Shown in pieces: positions 17,877 through 26,174 of a DNA stretch of 64,000 nt. Position numbers and translations under genes: made by a program. Numbering within the stretch: position 1 is the first letter of the stretch; each line of letters begins with the position of its first letter. This stretch comes from JARRKC01 sp037388505 (GTDB taxonomy: Bacteria > Acidobacteriota > UBA6911 > RPQK01 > JAPXNP01), in NCBI GenBank assembly GCA_037388505.1, contig JARRKC010000020.1, positions 1 through 64,000 on the forward strand, given 5' to 3'. The notes below the pieces were generated by a model. The model saw only the letters and a list, made by a program, of their open reading frames with translations, had not been told where the DNA came from and did not search any database.

Positions 17877-17948
17877 ATAGGTGACACGCACGCAACTCGA
17901 TCGTAAGTACCTACGAATAAAGACTTCCGGTTCGAGTCTGGCACCTAT
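17877..17948 (+). other. tRNA-like fold, possibly a decayed tRNA
   Basis: ATAGGTG (17877-17883) pairs perfectly with CACCTAT (17942-17948), 72 nt end to end. Inside are a 5-bp stem TCGTA/TACGA (17901-17905 with 17912-17916) where an anticodon arm would be, and GGTTCGAGTC (17929-17938) like a T-arm. The D-arm is not recognisable, the anticodon loop has 6 nt, position 8 is not T, and no CCA is encoded. It lies in the 235-bp gap before the MBL gene. This may be chance or a relic. Confidence 0.2.
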
Positions 17949-18095
17949 CGCCTGGGACGCGCTAGACCAAGGCCAGGGACAACCGGCTCGCGTGGGGCAC
18001 GGGACCTTGGCAGCGTCGGGACTGTCAGGGAACTGCAGCACCGTATCGTGCCCTTGGGCGCGGCGCTGATCGTTGTCTGGGCCGATCGGACCTCG

Positions 18096-18851
18096 TCACA
18101 TGCCGGGGTGGAGCTTGTTCGGGTCGAAAGCGACGGTGGCTCTCTCGCAGGAACACTGCAAGGCGTCCCCGGCAAACGACGTATAGGGTTCACCCTTGCA
18201 CGTTCCGTCCAGAATGTTCTGGACGCAGGTGGTCAACTCCGTGAGAAAGGGAGGGTCCAGAGGCGTGCGATGTCCCGGGAATATGGTGTCGAATTCCCCG
18301 GCCCGCGCCTCGAGTCTCTGCAGGGACTGCAGATAAACATCAAGGGGCAGGCTGACATCGAGGAAGAGCCAGACCGGGATGTTGCTGGTGTCTCCGGCGA
18401 ACAGCAGCTTGTTGCCGGCGTCCAGCAGGCAAATGCTCCCCGGTGTATGTCCCGGCGTTTCGATCACTTCGAGTGATCTTCCGCCCAAGTCGATCCGGGC
18501 GCCGGCCTCGATCGGATCGAGAACGGTGGAATCGAAGTCCAGACCGTCCTGCAGGACGAGCGGTTTGTCCGTCAGCGATTGAACGAATGCGGCGAGGTCG
18601 CAGATCCCGAGTCCGGTGTCGATCAGGAGCGCCTGATCGGTCCCCTCGACCAGGTACATGTTGTCGCCCCCATGGTCGTCGATTCGCCAGACCCCGTCGG
18701 CCACCGATTCCGCGGTGAACCAGCTCACCTCGGCCGGCCCGTTGTCCACCGCCTGCTGTCCAGCCTGGCTTTCCGGCTGATTCGCGCATCCGGACAGTGA
18801 ACAGATCAGCACCGCTAGGATCACGCTCAACCCCATCCTCTTAGTCGGCAT
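18096..18851 (-). CDS. MBL-fold lipoprotein lacking the HxHxDH metal motif
   Basis: A 251-residue protein with a lipoprotein signal (lipobox LSGC, Cys22). The metallo-beta-lactamase fold is clear: LVEGTDQALLIDTGLGICDL, then VIETPGHTPGSICLLD, LLFAGDT and IFPGHRTPLD. These give the second-site His, bridging Asp and last His. The segment that should carry HxHxDH, right after SLTDKPLVL, is absent, and the sequence passes directly to QDGLDFDSTVLDPIEAG. An in-frame loss of several dozen residues is the simplest reading. The protein would fold differently and probably lacks hydrolase activity. A small C-terminal Cys pair (LQCSCERAT) is present. It stands alone on the minus strand. Confidence 0.75.
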   Translation of the reverse strand: MPTKRMGLSVILAVLICSLSGCANQPESQAGQQAVDNGPAEVSWFTAESVADGVWRIDDHGGDNMYLVEGTDQALLIDTGLGICDLAAFVQSLTDKPLVLQDGLDFDSTVLDPIEAGARIDLGGRSLEVIETPGHTPGSICLLDAGNKLLFAGDTSNIPVWLFLDVSLPLDVYLQSLQRLEARAGEFDTIFPGHRTPLDPPFLTELTTCVQNILDGTCKGEPYTSFAGDALQCSCERATVAFDPNKLHPGM

Positions 18852-19017
18852 CGATCACCTCCGCGAAAGACAATGCAGCGCCTCGCACTTCACACGTTCA
18901 TCGATCTGCTGGAGCACTCTAAGTTGTCAAGAATGGAGAGTCAACGAGGAGAGATCTCGGGATCCCAGGAATCGACTCGCGTCTTCAGCGCTCCAGTCCC
19001 AACCGTTGATCTCAAAA

Positions 19018-19065
19018 CCGTGGGTTTCACCCACGGCTCTCGGATGAAACGACGCCGTTGGCGTC
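19018..19065. repeat. REP-like double hairpin
   Basis: Two perfect hairpins in tandem: CCGTGGGT/ACCCACGG (19018-19036, 3-nt loop) and GACGCC/GGCGTC (19051-19065, 3-nt loop), joined by a linker that ends GATGAAAC. This architecture resembles dispersed palindromic elements seen between genes in many environmental bacteria. It lies in the 461-bp gap between the MBL and aldo/keto reductase genes; nothing else is recognised in that gap. Confidence 0.5.
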
Positions 19066-19312
19066 TTCGGGATCTGCACGAACACCATACTTTCATCTCG
19101 GGGCGAGAAGACGAGCAGTCGGAGGTGAGGTCTCACGCCCGGCCGGAAGCACCCTCAGAGGCACCGACTCAAAGAAATCCTTTGCGCCCGTGGCGTGGGA
19201 TCGGTTCTACAGGTTTCGACGCCCGGACGGTCAGATCGAGTCCTGATCCAAAAGGTTTTCGGCAACACGTCTGTAACTCGGAACCCGAAACTCGGAGTTC
19301 GGAACGGAAGAG

Positions 19313-20299
19313 TTATCGGTCGACCAGTGACATGAGGCGCTTGCCGTACCGCGGACCGGCAGTGACGCCCGGCGACAGTGCCGCATCGAGCCCCTCCATC
19401 TCGGACGGGCTGAGCACGACGTCGGCGGCCGCGACGTTCTCCTCGAGGTGGTTTCTCGACTTTGTACCTGGAATGGGCACGATGTCGTCTCCCTTGTGAA
19501 GCAGCCAGGCCAAGGCCAGCTGTCCCGGAGTCACACCCTTCTGCGAAGCCATCTCACGGACGATCGCCGTGGCTCGCATATTCCGGTCGAAGTTCTCTCC
19601 CTGAAACCTCGGATCGTTGCGCCGGAAGTCGTCTTCCGGATACTCTTCGGCGCGTTGGACATGGCCGCTCAGGAATCCGCGGCCCAGGGGCGAAAAGGGA
19701 ACCAGCCCGATTCCCAGTTCCCGAAGCAGAGGAATGATCTTCGGCTCCAGGTTGCGCTCCCACAGTGAATATTCACTTTGCAGCGCGGACACGGGGTGAA
19801 CGCTGTTTGCCCGGCGAATGTTCGCTTCCCCGGCTTCCGAGAGGCCAAAGAAGCGCACCTTCCCCGCTGTCACCAGATCAGCAACGGCACCTGCCACGTC
19901 CTCGATCGGGACCTCCGGATCGACCCGGTGTTGATAGAAGAGATCGATGTGATCCGTGTCGAGTCGGCGAAGACAGGCGTCGGCGACTTCCTTGATGTGT
20001 TCCGGTCGGCTGTCCGTCCCGGCGATTCCGTCGCCCTGGAAACGAAAACCGAATTTGGTTGCGATCACGACCCGATCGCGGCGCCCCCGGAGGGCGCGCC
20101 CGACCAGTTCTTCGTTCTTGAAATGACCGTAGGCCTCGGCCGTGTCAAGGAAGGTGACCCCGAGTTCGATGGCCCGGTGGATGGTCGCAATCGACTCCCG
20201 CTCGTCGGCCGGCCCGTAGGACTGACTCATCCCCATACACCCCAGCCCCAGCGCCGACACCTCGAGCCCCTGTCGTCCAAGCTTACGTGTTTCCAGCAT
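19313..20299 (-). CDS. Aldo/keto reductase
   Basis: A 328-residue NADPH-dependent oxidoreductase with the AKR (beta/alpha)8 barrel. Visible motifs are LGLGCMGMSQSYG near the N-terminus, FLDTAEAYG with catalytic Asp and Tyr (about residues 51-57), VVIATKFGF with the catalytic Lys, and DLFYQHRVDPEVPIED with His. Then comes KVRFFGLSEAG, and the cofactor-binding IPGTKSRNHLEENV near the C-terminus. The closest type is the AKR13/YakC-like group acting on aldehydes and ketones; the substrate is unknown. Monocistronic by position. Length is normal. Confidence 0.93.
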   Translation of the reverse strand: MLETRKLGRQGLEVSALGLGCMGMSQSYGPADERESIATIHRAIELGVTFLDTAEAYGHFKNEELVGRALRGRRDRVVIATKFGFRFQGDGIAGTDSRPEHIKEVADACLRRLDTDHIDLFYQHRVDPEVPIEDVAGAVADLVTAGKVRFFGLSEAGEANIRRANSVHPVSALQSEYSLWERNLEPKIIPLLRELGIGLVPFSPLGRGFLSGHVQRAEEYPEDDFRRNDPRFQGENFDRNMRATAIVREMASQKGVTPGQLALAWLLHKGDDIVPIPGTKSRNHLEENVAAADVVLSPSEMEGLDAALSPGVTAGPRYGKRLMSLVDR

Positions 20300-20905
20300 G
20301 CCTCCAAGCTAGCAGATTGCGACGAACGAAGAGAATGCGGAAGCCAATGGGCGGGCAAACCTGCCGAAACATCAGAACCCGAACGAAGTGACGGGTCCGT
20401 CCGGGTGCCCCGGAGCGGCCAATTGGATATGAGGGCGAAACCGTGAAGATACCGAAGACCTCGGCGCAGCCGCCTTCGACTGCGGCAACTCGCAGCCGCT
20501 ACCGGTTCAACGCGGGAGAAGATGCAACCCGGGCCGTTCGTGATCGGTGACGGCTGGCTCGCGGACGGGACCCTTCGGCTACCCGGGGCAACGCGGGAGG
20601 ATCGGAGCCACGCCACACACAGCGGAAGCTCCGTTCCTCCGCTTCCGCAGTCCATGGAAAGGTGTCCCGCAAAGGTTCGAGGCTGTGTCTCTCGTGGGGG
20701 ATCGTTGCTCGATCGCAGGGGGCGCGGGAGCTTCCCGGGTCTCGCCGGCCATCTCCGGTGCCGCCCCGAGGCCTGCGGATTCGCTCCTTGTCCTTGTGCG
20801 GAACGCCCACATAATGTAAAGTAGCAAACAGATATTATCCCTCCTATCAATAAGAAAGCTGCGAGGCGAAGTTTCGCGGTTTTCCTCAAACAAAGGAGTC
20901 CGTGG
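20300..20905. other. 606-bp intergenic region upstream of the PQQ-propeller gene
   Basis: No convincing gene. A TTG-started minus frame at 20889 begins with a hydrophobic stretch but quickly becomes Arg/Ser-rich out-of-frame-looking sequence. An AT-rich island at 20810-20860 may hold the promoter of the gene at 20906: TTGTCC at 20788-20793 and TAATGT at 20812-20817 are 18 bp apart, a weak match. Confidence 0.4.
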
Positions 20906-22756
20906 ATGCTGGACTTTCACAGATCCAGGGGGACGGACGGACTGAGCACGGCTTGTCCTTACCTCCTTGCCATTCTGATTTTCTTGTTTATGTCTCCCCT
21001 GTTCGGGCAGGACGGAAGCATGAAATGGGCTTTCGAAACCGCCAGCGGGGTGGTGTCTTCTCCGGCTATCGGCGATGAGGGGATTGTTTTCGTCGGCTCC
21101 AACGGCGGCGTCCTCTATGCCGTCCAGCCGGACGGCACCGAAAAGTGGGAGTACGACACTGGAGCCCTCATCACTAAGGCCCCCGCGGTAGCCGACGACG
21201 GGACCGTCTACGTTGGGAACAACCAAGGAAAACTGCTCGCACTCAATCCGGACGGGACCTTGAAATGGACGTTCAACCCGGACGTGGGAGGTACGTTGAG
21301 TGGACCCGTCGCGATCGCTGCGGATGGAACGGTTTACGCCGGCTTCGGTGTTGCCGTCGATGCCCAGGTCTACGCCATCAATCCGGATGGAAGTCAGTTT
21401 TGGTCGTACAAGCCCAGTACGACGACGAAGGGGATCGCCATTGGTCTAGGCGGACTGATCGTGATCACGGACGCCAACGGCGGCGTCATTGCGCTGGATC
21501 CACAGGGCGCCGAGCAGTGGAGTGTGGACTATACGAACGGAATCAACTACGCCCCCATCATTGGTGAGGACGGAACGATCTACTACGGCTCCAACAGCGA
21601 ATTCGGTGCTCTCGATCCGAGTGACGGGAGCCAGAAGTGGGAGGTTTCTTTGGGCGCCGTCGGAGAGTCTGCTTCGATCGATGCGACTGGAGCTATTTTG
21701 GTCCCGCTGGGCATCTCGGCGTCGGAGGGTGGCGTCGTAGCCCTCGATCCATCGAACGGCACGGAGAAGTGGCGCTACACGACCTCCTCCCGTGTCCACG
21801 CGACCCCGGCCGTCGGACTCGATGGAACGATCTACTTCGGAACCGACGGTAATGAGCTGGTCGCTCTCCGCCCCGACGGAAGTGAACTCTGGAAGTTCCA
21901 GGCAGACGGGGATATCCAATCCTCTCCCACGATCGTGGAGAACGGAACGCTCTATGTCGGCTCGAGCGACCGCCATCTCTATGCTCTCAGAACCTCGTCC
22001 GCCGGTCTGTCGGCCAGTGCTTGGCCCAAGAAGCAGCGAGACGTCCGAAATACGGGTCAACTGGGATCGGACGTGACACGTCGTCGGTGGTTCGCTCCGC
22101 ATGTGTACTACATCGATGATAAGAACGATACTATCGTCACGATCAGCCACATCGGCGGTTCTGCGGGTCATCCCCTCGGCACAACAGCATCGTTCCGAAT
22201 TGATGTGCGGAATCGTGACGGTTCGGTGCTGTTTTCGATCGAGGATTCCATCGAGCCGGGACAAACCAAGGACATCGTGCTCAAGGCTCCCGACTCGTCA
22301 ACCTTCGTCGGCTCGGCGGTGATCGACGCCCCCGTCAAAGACGGCCTCGTTCTGGCACCCTACCTGACCTGGGTGTTAGACGTTTCCCCGCAGCTGAATC
22401 CCCTGCACATCGGTGCCTTCTTCTCGGATCCGACGGATGCGGCCCAGGAGCATCACTTTCCCGGGGAGGCCAGTCAGACCAACGGGCTGGGCATCGCCGT
22501 CCAGAACATCGGCGACAACAGCGTCAGTTGTTCACTCGAATTCATCGAGGCCGATGGAACATCGGAGGGCACGCAGACGCTGGACCTGAACCCGCTGGGA
22601 TCGGTGGTTCAGTTCTTCAATGACTCCGTTCCCGAGGGATTCAAGGGAAGGGGGGCTTTCCTTTGTGACGCTCCCGTCGTCGCCGTCGCCGTGAACCAGG
22701 ATTTCTCGAACGGAGGATTTCCGACGGACCGCGTAACGATCAAGGGAGTCCACTAG
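20906..22756 (+). CDS. Secreted PQQ-like beta-propeller protein with C-terminal surface module
   Basis: 616 residues. An export signal (LLAILIFLFMSPLFG) precedes about eight outer-membrane-type PQQ propeller blades over residues about 35-375, each with DGTVYVGNNQGKLLALNPDG or a close variant and a KW-type tryptophan. The blade set resembles BamB/quinoprotein propellers but lacks obvious PQQ ligands, so a binding or scaffold role is likelier than dehydrogenase activity. Residues about 390-616 are a separate beta-rich part with GLGIAVQNIGDNSVSCSLEF and VVQFFNDSVPEGFKGRGAF. This part resembles the ANPG/FVDE modules in the proteins at 13926 and 49134. Ribosome site AAAGGAG precedes the ATG. Confidence 0.8.
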   Translation: MLDFHRSRGTDGLSTACPYLLAILIFLFMSPLFGQDGSMKWAFETASGVVSSPAIGDEGIVFVGSNGGVLYAVQPDGTEKWEYDTGALITKAPAVADDGTVYVGNNQGKLLALNPDGTLKWTFNPDVGGTLSGPVAIAADGTVYAGFGVAVDAQVYAINPDGSQFWSYKPSTTTKGIAIGLGGLIVITDANGGVIALDPQGAEQWSVDYTNGINYAPIIGEDGTIYYGSNSEFGALDPSDGSQKWEVSLGAVGESASIDATGAILVPLGISASEGGVVALDPSNGTEKWRYTTSSRVHATPAVGLDGTIYFGTDGNELVALRPDGSELWKFQADGDIQSSPTIVENGTLYVGSSDRHLYALRTSSAGLSASAWPKKQRDVRNTGQLGSDVTRRRWFAPHVYYIDDKNDTIVTISHIGGSAGHPLGTTASFRIDVRNRDGSVLFSIEDSIEPGQTKDIVLKAPDSSTFVGSAVIDAPVKDGLVLAPYLTWVLDVSPQLNPLHIGAFFSDPTDAAQEHHFPGEASQTNGLGIAVQNIGDNSVSCSLEFIEADGTSEGTQTLDLNPLGSVVQFFNDSVPEGFKGRGAFLCDAPVVAVAVNQDFSNGGFPTDRVTIKGVH

Positions 22757-22759
22757 GAG

Positions 22760-22795
22760 CCTGGGCCTTGGGTTCAGTCCGTCAGGGGGCCCAGG
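22760..22795. terminator. Convergent hairpin between PQQ gene and glnE
   Basis: CCTGGGCC (22760-22767) pairs perfectly with GGCCCAGG (22788-22795), 20-nt loop, just after the stop of the plus-strand gene and overlapping the last codons of glnE. It could serve both convergent transcripts. There is no T-run. Confidence 0.35.
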
Positions 22796-25749
22796 ATTTG
22801 CTCGAAGATGTCCCGGACTCCTTGTGTCGCTGCCCGATAGCGGTCGAGGAGGTCGTTTCCCGAAGCATAGCCGAGCAGGGAAGCGGTCAGGCGATTCTCA
22901 TCCGGATCCGTGGAAAGTCGATCTTGTTCCGAGCCGCCCTGGAGATCGAGCATCGATTCGAGAGCCAGGAAGAACTTGAATGCTTCGCGGAGGACTTGGG
23001 CATCCGCCCTGTCGATCTGTTCTTGTAGGACAAGCTTATTGATTGCTGACAGTAGATTAGGATCCGGAATCTCGTGTTGGACCTGAAGGAACTGCGTGAC
23101 AAACTGGATGTCCAGCAGACCTCCCCGTCCGACCTTGAAATCGAACGCCCGGTTCCGCTCCTCCTGCCCGACTTCCCGCTCTTTGCGTAAACGAATATGT
23201 CTCAGAGAAGCAGTCTCTTCGTCGGTGAAGGGACGTTCGAAGACCAGGCTCTCCAAGTCGGGAGTGAATTCCCGGCTGAGTAGAATCCTGGACTTGACCC
23301 AGGCCAGACGCTCCCAGGGTTCCAGCCGTTCGACAAAATACTTCCCGAACTGGGAGAAGGGAACGACCTCTCCGGCGTGGCGGCCTTCGGGCCTCAATCG
23401 AAGATCGATTTCATACGCCCGCCCACTGGCGGTGTACTGGGTCAGCTCATCACGAAAGAGCTTGAGAAAATCGTAGAAATCGCCCAAAGGCTCCCGGCAG
23501 CGGGCGTCGTCGATCAGGAAGACCAGATCCAGGTCGGACTGGAAGGCAAGTTCGCTTCCGCCCAGTTTGCCCAGAGCCACCAGCGCGCAAGGCTCCTCCC
23601 GCAGCTTGGGGCAGGCCTCGAAACCCGTATCCCAAGCGACGGCGAGAGATGCTTCGGCAAGCTCGGAGAGCCGGCGTCGAGTCGATTCAGAACCCGGGTT
23701 GTCGAGCTCTCGGAGTGCGATCTTGAATTCCTTTCGTCTCTTGAAGAGTCGCAGCGCCTCCCGCTGTGAAGTTCCGTTCCGAGCATGGGCGCGGATGAAG
23801 TGTCGAAGCAAAGTCCGCGGGTCGGCCGGCTCCTCGGGTCGGGTCACCAGATCGAGCAGTTCCGGATTCCGGATCAACGTCTCCGCATAGGTCGCGCCCA
23901 ACGACAAGAGGGTCAGCAATCGCCGGGCGAAGGCGGGGTTCTCATTCATTTCGGTGTAGAGGGGTACCCGGGCCTGAAGGGCGTCACAGAACCGGTCGAG
24001 GCGGCTGAACAGCTCTCGCGGATCCTCCAGCAAAGCGGCCCTTTCCACGAGAGTCGAAAGCAGGTTGGCCAGAAGGTTCCGCATCCGCGAGGGCGAATAA
24101 GGAAAGGCCGGTGCCGCCGCCAGGAGCCGGATCCCCTCCAGGACAGCCTCGGGCCGGCGCGTTTCGCGACTGGTCAGCCTGTCGAGCGCTTCCTCGTCGG
24201 ACAGCGACGGATTCAGCACGAGTTCCCCGAGCCCCCGCTCATCCGACGAACTCCTGAACAGAGAATCAAAGATTTGGTGCACGGTTAAAGTATGTTCTTT
24301 CAGATCCTTCTGGAACTCATGAAGGATCTCGGAGTCGGAATCCTCCGCAGAATCGGTACATTCCCGGTAGCCCATCCGCCTGGCGCAACGAACCAGTTCA
24401 TCTTCGGTGTCGGGAAGCGAATGTGTCTGGAGGTCATGGACGAGTTGGAGTTTATGCTCCAGGTCTCGCAGGAAGACGTAGGCCGAGCGAAGGGCTTCGA
24501 ACTCCGACCGGCCGATGTATCCGAAATCGAGAAGTCGGTCCAGGGCCGTTAGGGTTGACGGGGTACGTAGCTCCAGGCAGGTCCCACCGTAAAGGATCTG
24601 AAAGGACTGAACGAAGAATTCAATCTCGCGGATCCCCCCCAGCCCGAGCTTGATATGCGTGTCCGTCTGCCGCTTTCGCCGGAGCATCTCGTCCGTGCGT
24701 TTCTTCGTCCAACGCATCTCCTCCAGGGCCGCATAGTCCAGATACTTCTTGAAAACGAAGTCCTGGATCGACTCGACGAAGCGCTCTCCGAGCCGCCGGT
24801 CACCGGCAACCCACCGGCATTTGATCAGGGCGAGACGATCCATGGTGTCCGCCCACGTCTGATAGTACTGGCGGCAGGCCTCTTCCGAATAGGCGATCTC
24901 CCCGGTCCGGCCACTCGGCCTGAGGCGCAGGTCCACACGGAAAAGGTGGCCGTCCCTCGTGTATTCCGTCAGGGCACGGGTGTAGTCGCGGGCGAAGCGA
25001 ATCATCCGGTCGGTGGGAGCATCGTCCGCATAGAGGAACAGCAGATCGACATCCGAGCTGAAGTTCAGCTCCCGGCCGCCCAGCTTCCCCAAAGCCACGA
25101 CCGCGAAGCCCGTAGGCGCGTCGAGACGCTCGCGGGCCAGAATCTCGAAAACCGTTTGCAGCAGCACCTGAGCCAGATCCGAGATCTGTGTGACCGTATC
25201 CTGCATGCGAGTGATGCCCAGGATGTCCTGAGCGCCGATCCGCAGCGATTCACGACGACGTAGCCGCCGGAGAGCTCCCAGAGCCTGCACCGCATCTCCA
25301 AAGGGCCGCGTCGTCTCCTCGGCCTGCGCGCTGAAGTAGCCCTCGTCGTGGACTCGCTCCAGCCGCTGTTTCTCCAGCAGCCAGTAGAAGTATTCCGGAC
25401 TGCGAAGCAGCGTCTCGGCAAGGTAGGGAGAACCGCCCAGGATGCCGACGAGAATCTCCAGTGCCGAAGGATTCGTCTCGAGGGTGGTCAGAAGGTGCAC
25501 GGGAGATGGGACGTTCTCGAAGAACGCTTCGAGCTGGCGCACGGCGGCGTCAGGATCAACGGATCGCGAAAGCTCCGCAAGCAGGGGCTCGGCCCAATGA
25601 CCCATCCGCTCCGGGGAAGAGACGAGTCCGGCAATGGCCGCTAGATGTTCGTCGGCGCGCAACGGGTCTTTGAACCGGTAAGGTCCGAGCAGAACCTCGA
25701 TCTCCGACTCTTCGAGGTCGGTTGCCAGAAACAAATCGCGAGGATGCAT
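22774..25749 (-). CDS. glnE: Bifunctional glutamine synthetase adenylyltransferase/deadenylase
   Basis: About 991 residues from the ATG at 25749 (MHPRDLFLATDLEESEIE). The reading frame is open 49 codons further upstream, but that part is low-complexity. The enzyme attaches or removes AMP at a tyrosine of glutamine synthetase. Both nucleotidyltransferase domains are present: GKLGGRELNFSSDVDLLFLY in the N-terminal half, and GKLGGSELAFQSDLDLVFLI in the C-terminal half. Each carries the paired aspartates. A helical linker with RAR/LLxxL-type segments separates them, and the C-terminal FDFKVGRGGLLDIQFVTQFL is typical. Length is normal for the family. It lies downstream of glnA on the same strand, separated by 425 bp that hold a strong hairpin, so it probably has its own promoter or partial readthrough. 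Confidence 0.95.
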   Translation of the reverse strand: MHPRDLFLATDLEESEIEVLLGPYRFKDPLRADEHLAAIAGLVSSPERMGHWAEPLLAELSRSVDPDAAVRQLEAFFENVPSPVHLLTTLETNPSALEILVGILGGSPYLAETLLRSPEYFYWLLEKQRLERVHDEGYFSAQAEETTRPFGDAVQALGALRRLRRRESLRIGAQDILGITRMQDTVTQISDLAQVLLQTVFEILARERLDAPTGFAVVALGKLGGRELNFSSDVDLLFLYADDAPTDRMIRFARDYTRALTEYTRDGHLFRVDLRLRPSGRTGEIAYSEEACRQYYQTWADTMDRLALIKCRWVAGDRRLGERFVESIQDFVFKKYLDYAALEEMRWTKKRTDEMLRRKRQTDTHIKLGLGGIREIEFFVQSFQILYGGTCLELRTPSTLTALDRLLDFGYIGRSEFEALRSAYVFLRDLEHKLQLVHDLQTHSLPDTEDELVRCARRMGYRECTDSAEDSDSEILHEFQKDLKEHTLTVHQIFDSLFRSSSDERGLGELVLNPSLSDEEALDRLTSRETRRPEAVLEGIRLLAAAPAFPYSPSRMRNLLANLLSTLVERAALLEDPRELFSRLDRFCDALQARVPLYTEMNENPAFARRLLTLLSLGATYAETLIRNPELLDLVTRPEEPADPRTLLRHFIRAHARNGTSQREALRLFKRRKEFKIALRELDNPGSESTRRRLSELAEASLAVAWDTGFEACPKLREEPCALVALGKLGGSELAFQSDLDLVFLIDDARCREPLGDFYDFLKLFRDELTQYTASGRAYEIDLRLRPEGRHAGEVVPFSQFGKYFVERLEPWERLAWVKSRILLSREFTPDLESLVFERPFTDEETASLRHIRLRKEREVGQEERNRAFDFKVGRGGLLDIQFVTQFLQVQHEIPDPNLLSAINKLVLQEQIDRADAQVLREAFKFFLALESMLDLQGGSEQDRLSTDPDENRLTASLLGYASGNDLLDRYRAATQGVRDIFEQILGPLTD

Positions 25750-26016
25750 CCCGGCGAGATTGTACCGGAAGTCGAGAGGGAAAGAAGGGCTGCGAGGGCC
25801 GGAGAACGAGAGTACGGGGGAAAGGAAGTCAGAAGTGGTGGGAAACGGGAGTCGGGAAACGGGAGACGAACAAACAGTGCCGAGTTCCGAGTACACAATA
25901 CCGGGAGTCGCGGGCAGGTCGGTGCGCGAATGAAATGAGCGATCCCCTGGACGGTAGCCGGCTTCCTGCTTTACCGCGAGCTTCGCACCCGGCCGTCGAG
26001 AGTGGCAGAATCGATC

Positions 26017-26098
26017 TCACGCAAAGACGCCGCGGACGCCAAGGGCTCCATAGCGAAGAAAGCCGTTGCGTCCATCGCGTTTTTGCGGCTGCGCGTGA
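26017..26098. repeat. Intergenic palindromic element (GCAAAGACGC type)
   Basis: The left end TCACGCAAAGACGCCG (26017-26032) and the right end GCGTTTTTGCGGCTGCGCGTGA (26077-26098) are imperfect inverted copies, and ...GGACGCC / GCGTCC... continue the symmetry inward. The whole 82-bp piece could fold into one long hairpin. Similar 'cgcaaagacgc' elements are scattered in many environmental genomes. It lies between glnE and the glnA terminator. Confidence 0.5.
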
Positions 26099-26115
26099 AG
26101 CCGGTCCAGACCGTG

Positions 26116-26147
26116 GAGGACACCGGGAAGGGCTTCCCGGTGTCCTC
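26116..26147 (-). terminator. Strong hairpin downstream of glnA
   Basis: A perfect 15-bp inverted repeat, GAGGACACCGGGAAG with its complement CTTCCCGGTGTCCTC, 28 bp after the glnA stop codon. No T-run follows on the minus strand. It probably terminates or protects the glnA transcript and attenuates readthrough into glnE. Confidence 0.65.
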
Positions 26148-26174
26148 TGTCGTCCGCTGAGCAGAGCCTCGGAC

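Noticed and set aside
18873..19499. 208-residue plus frame between MBL and aldo/keto reductase genes
   Set aside because: Crosses the double hairpin and runs antisense into the reductase; composition is that of a shadow frame.
20227..20889. Minus-strand frame beginning with a hydrophobic, signal-like stretch
   Set aside because: TTG start, no ribosome site, and after about 35 residues it becomes Arg/Ser/Pro-rich sequence that overlaps the aldo/keto reductase start on the same strand. No family similarity.
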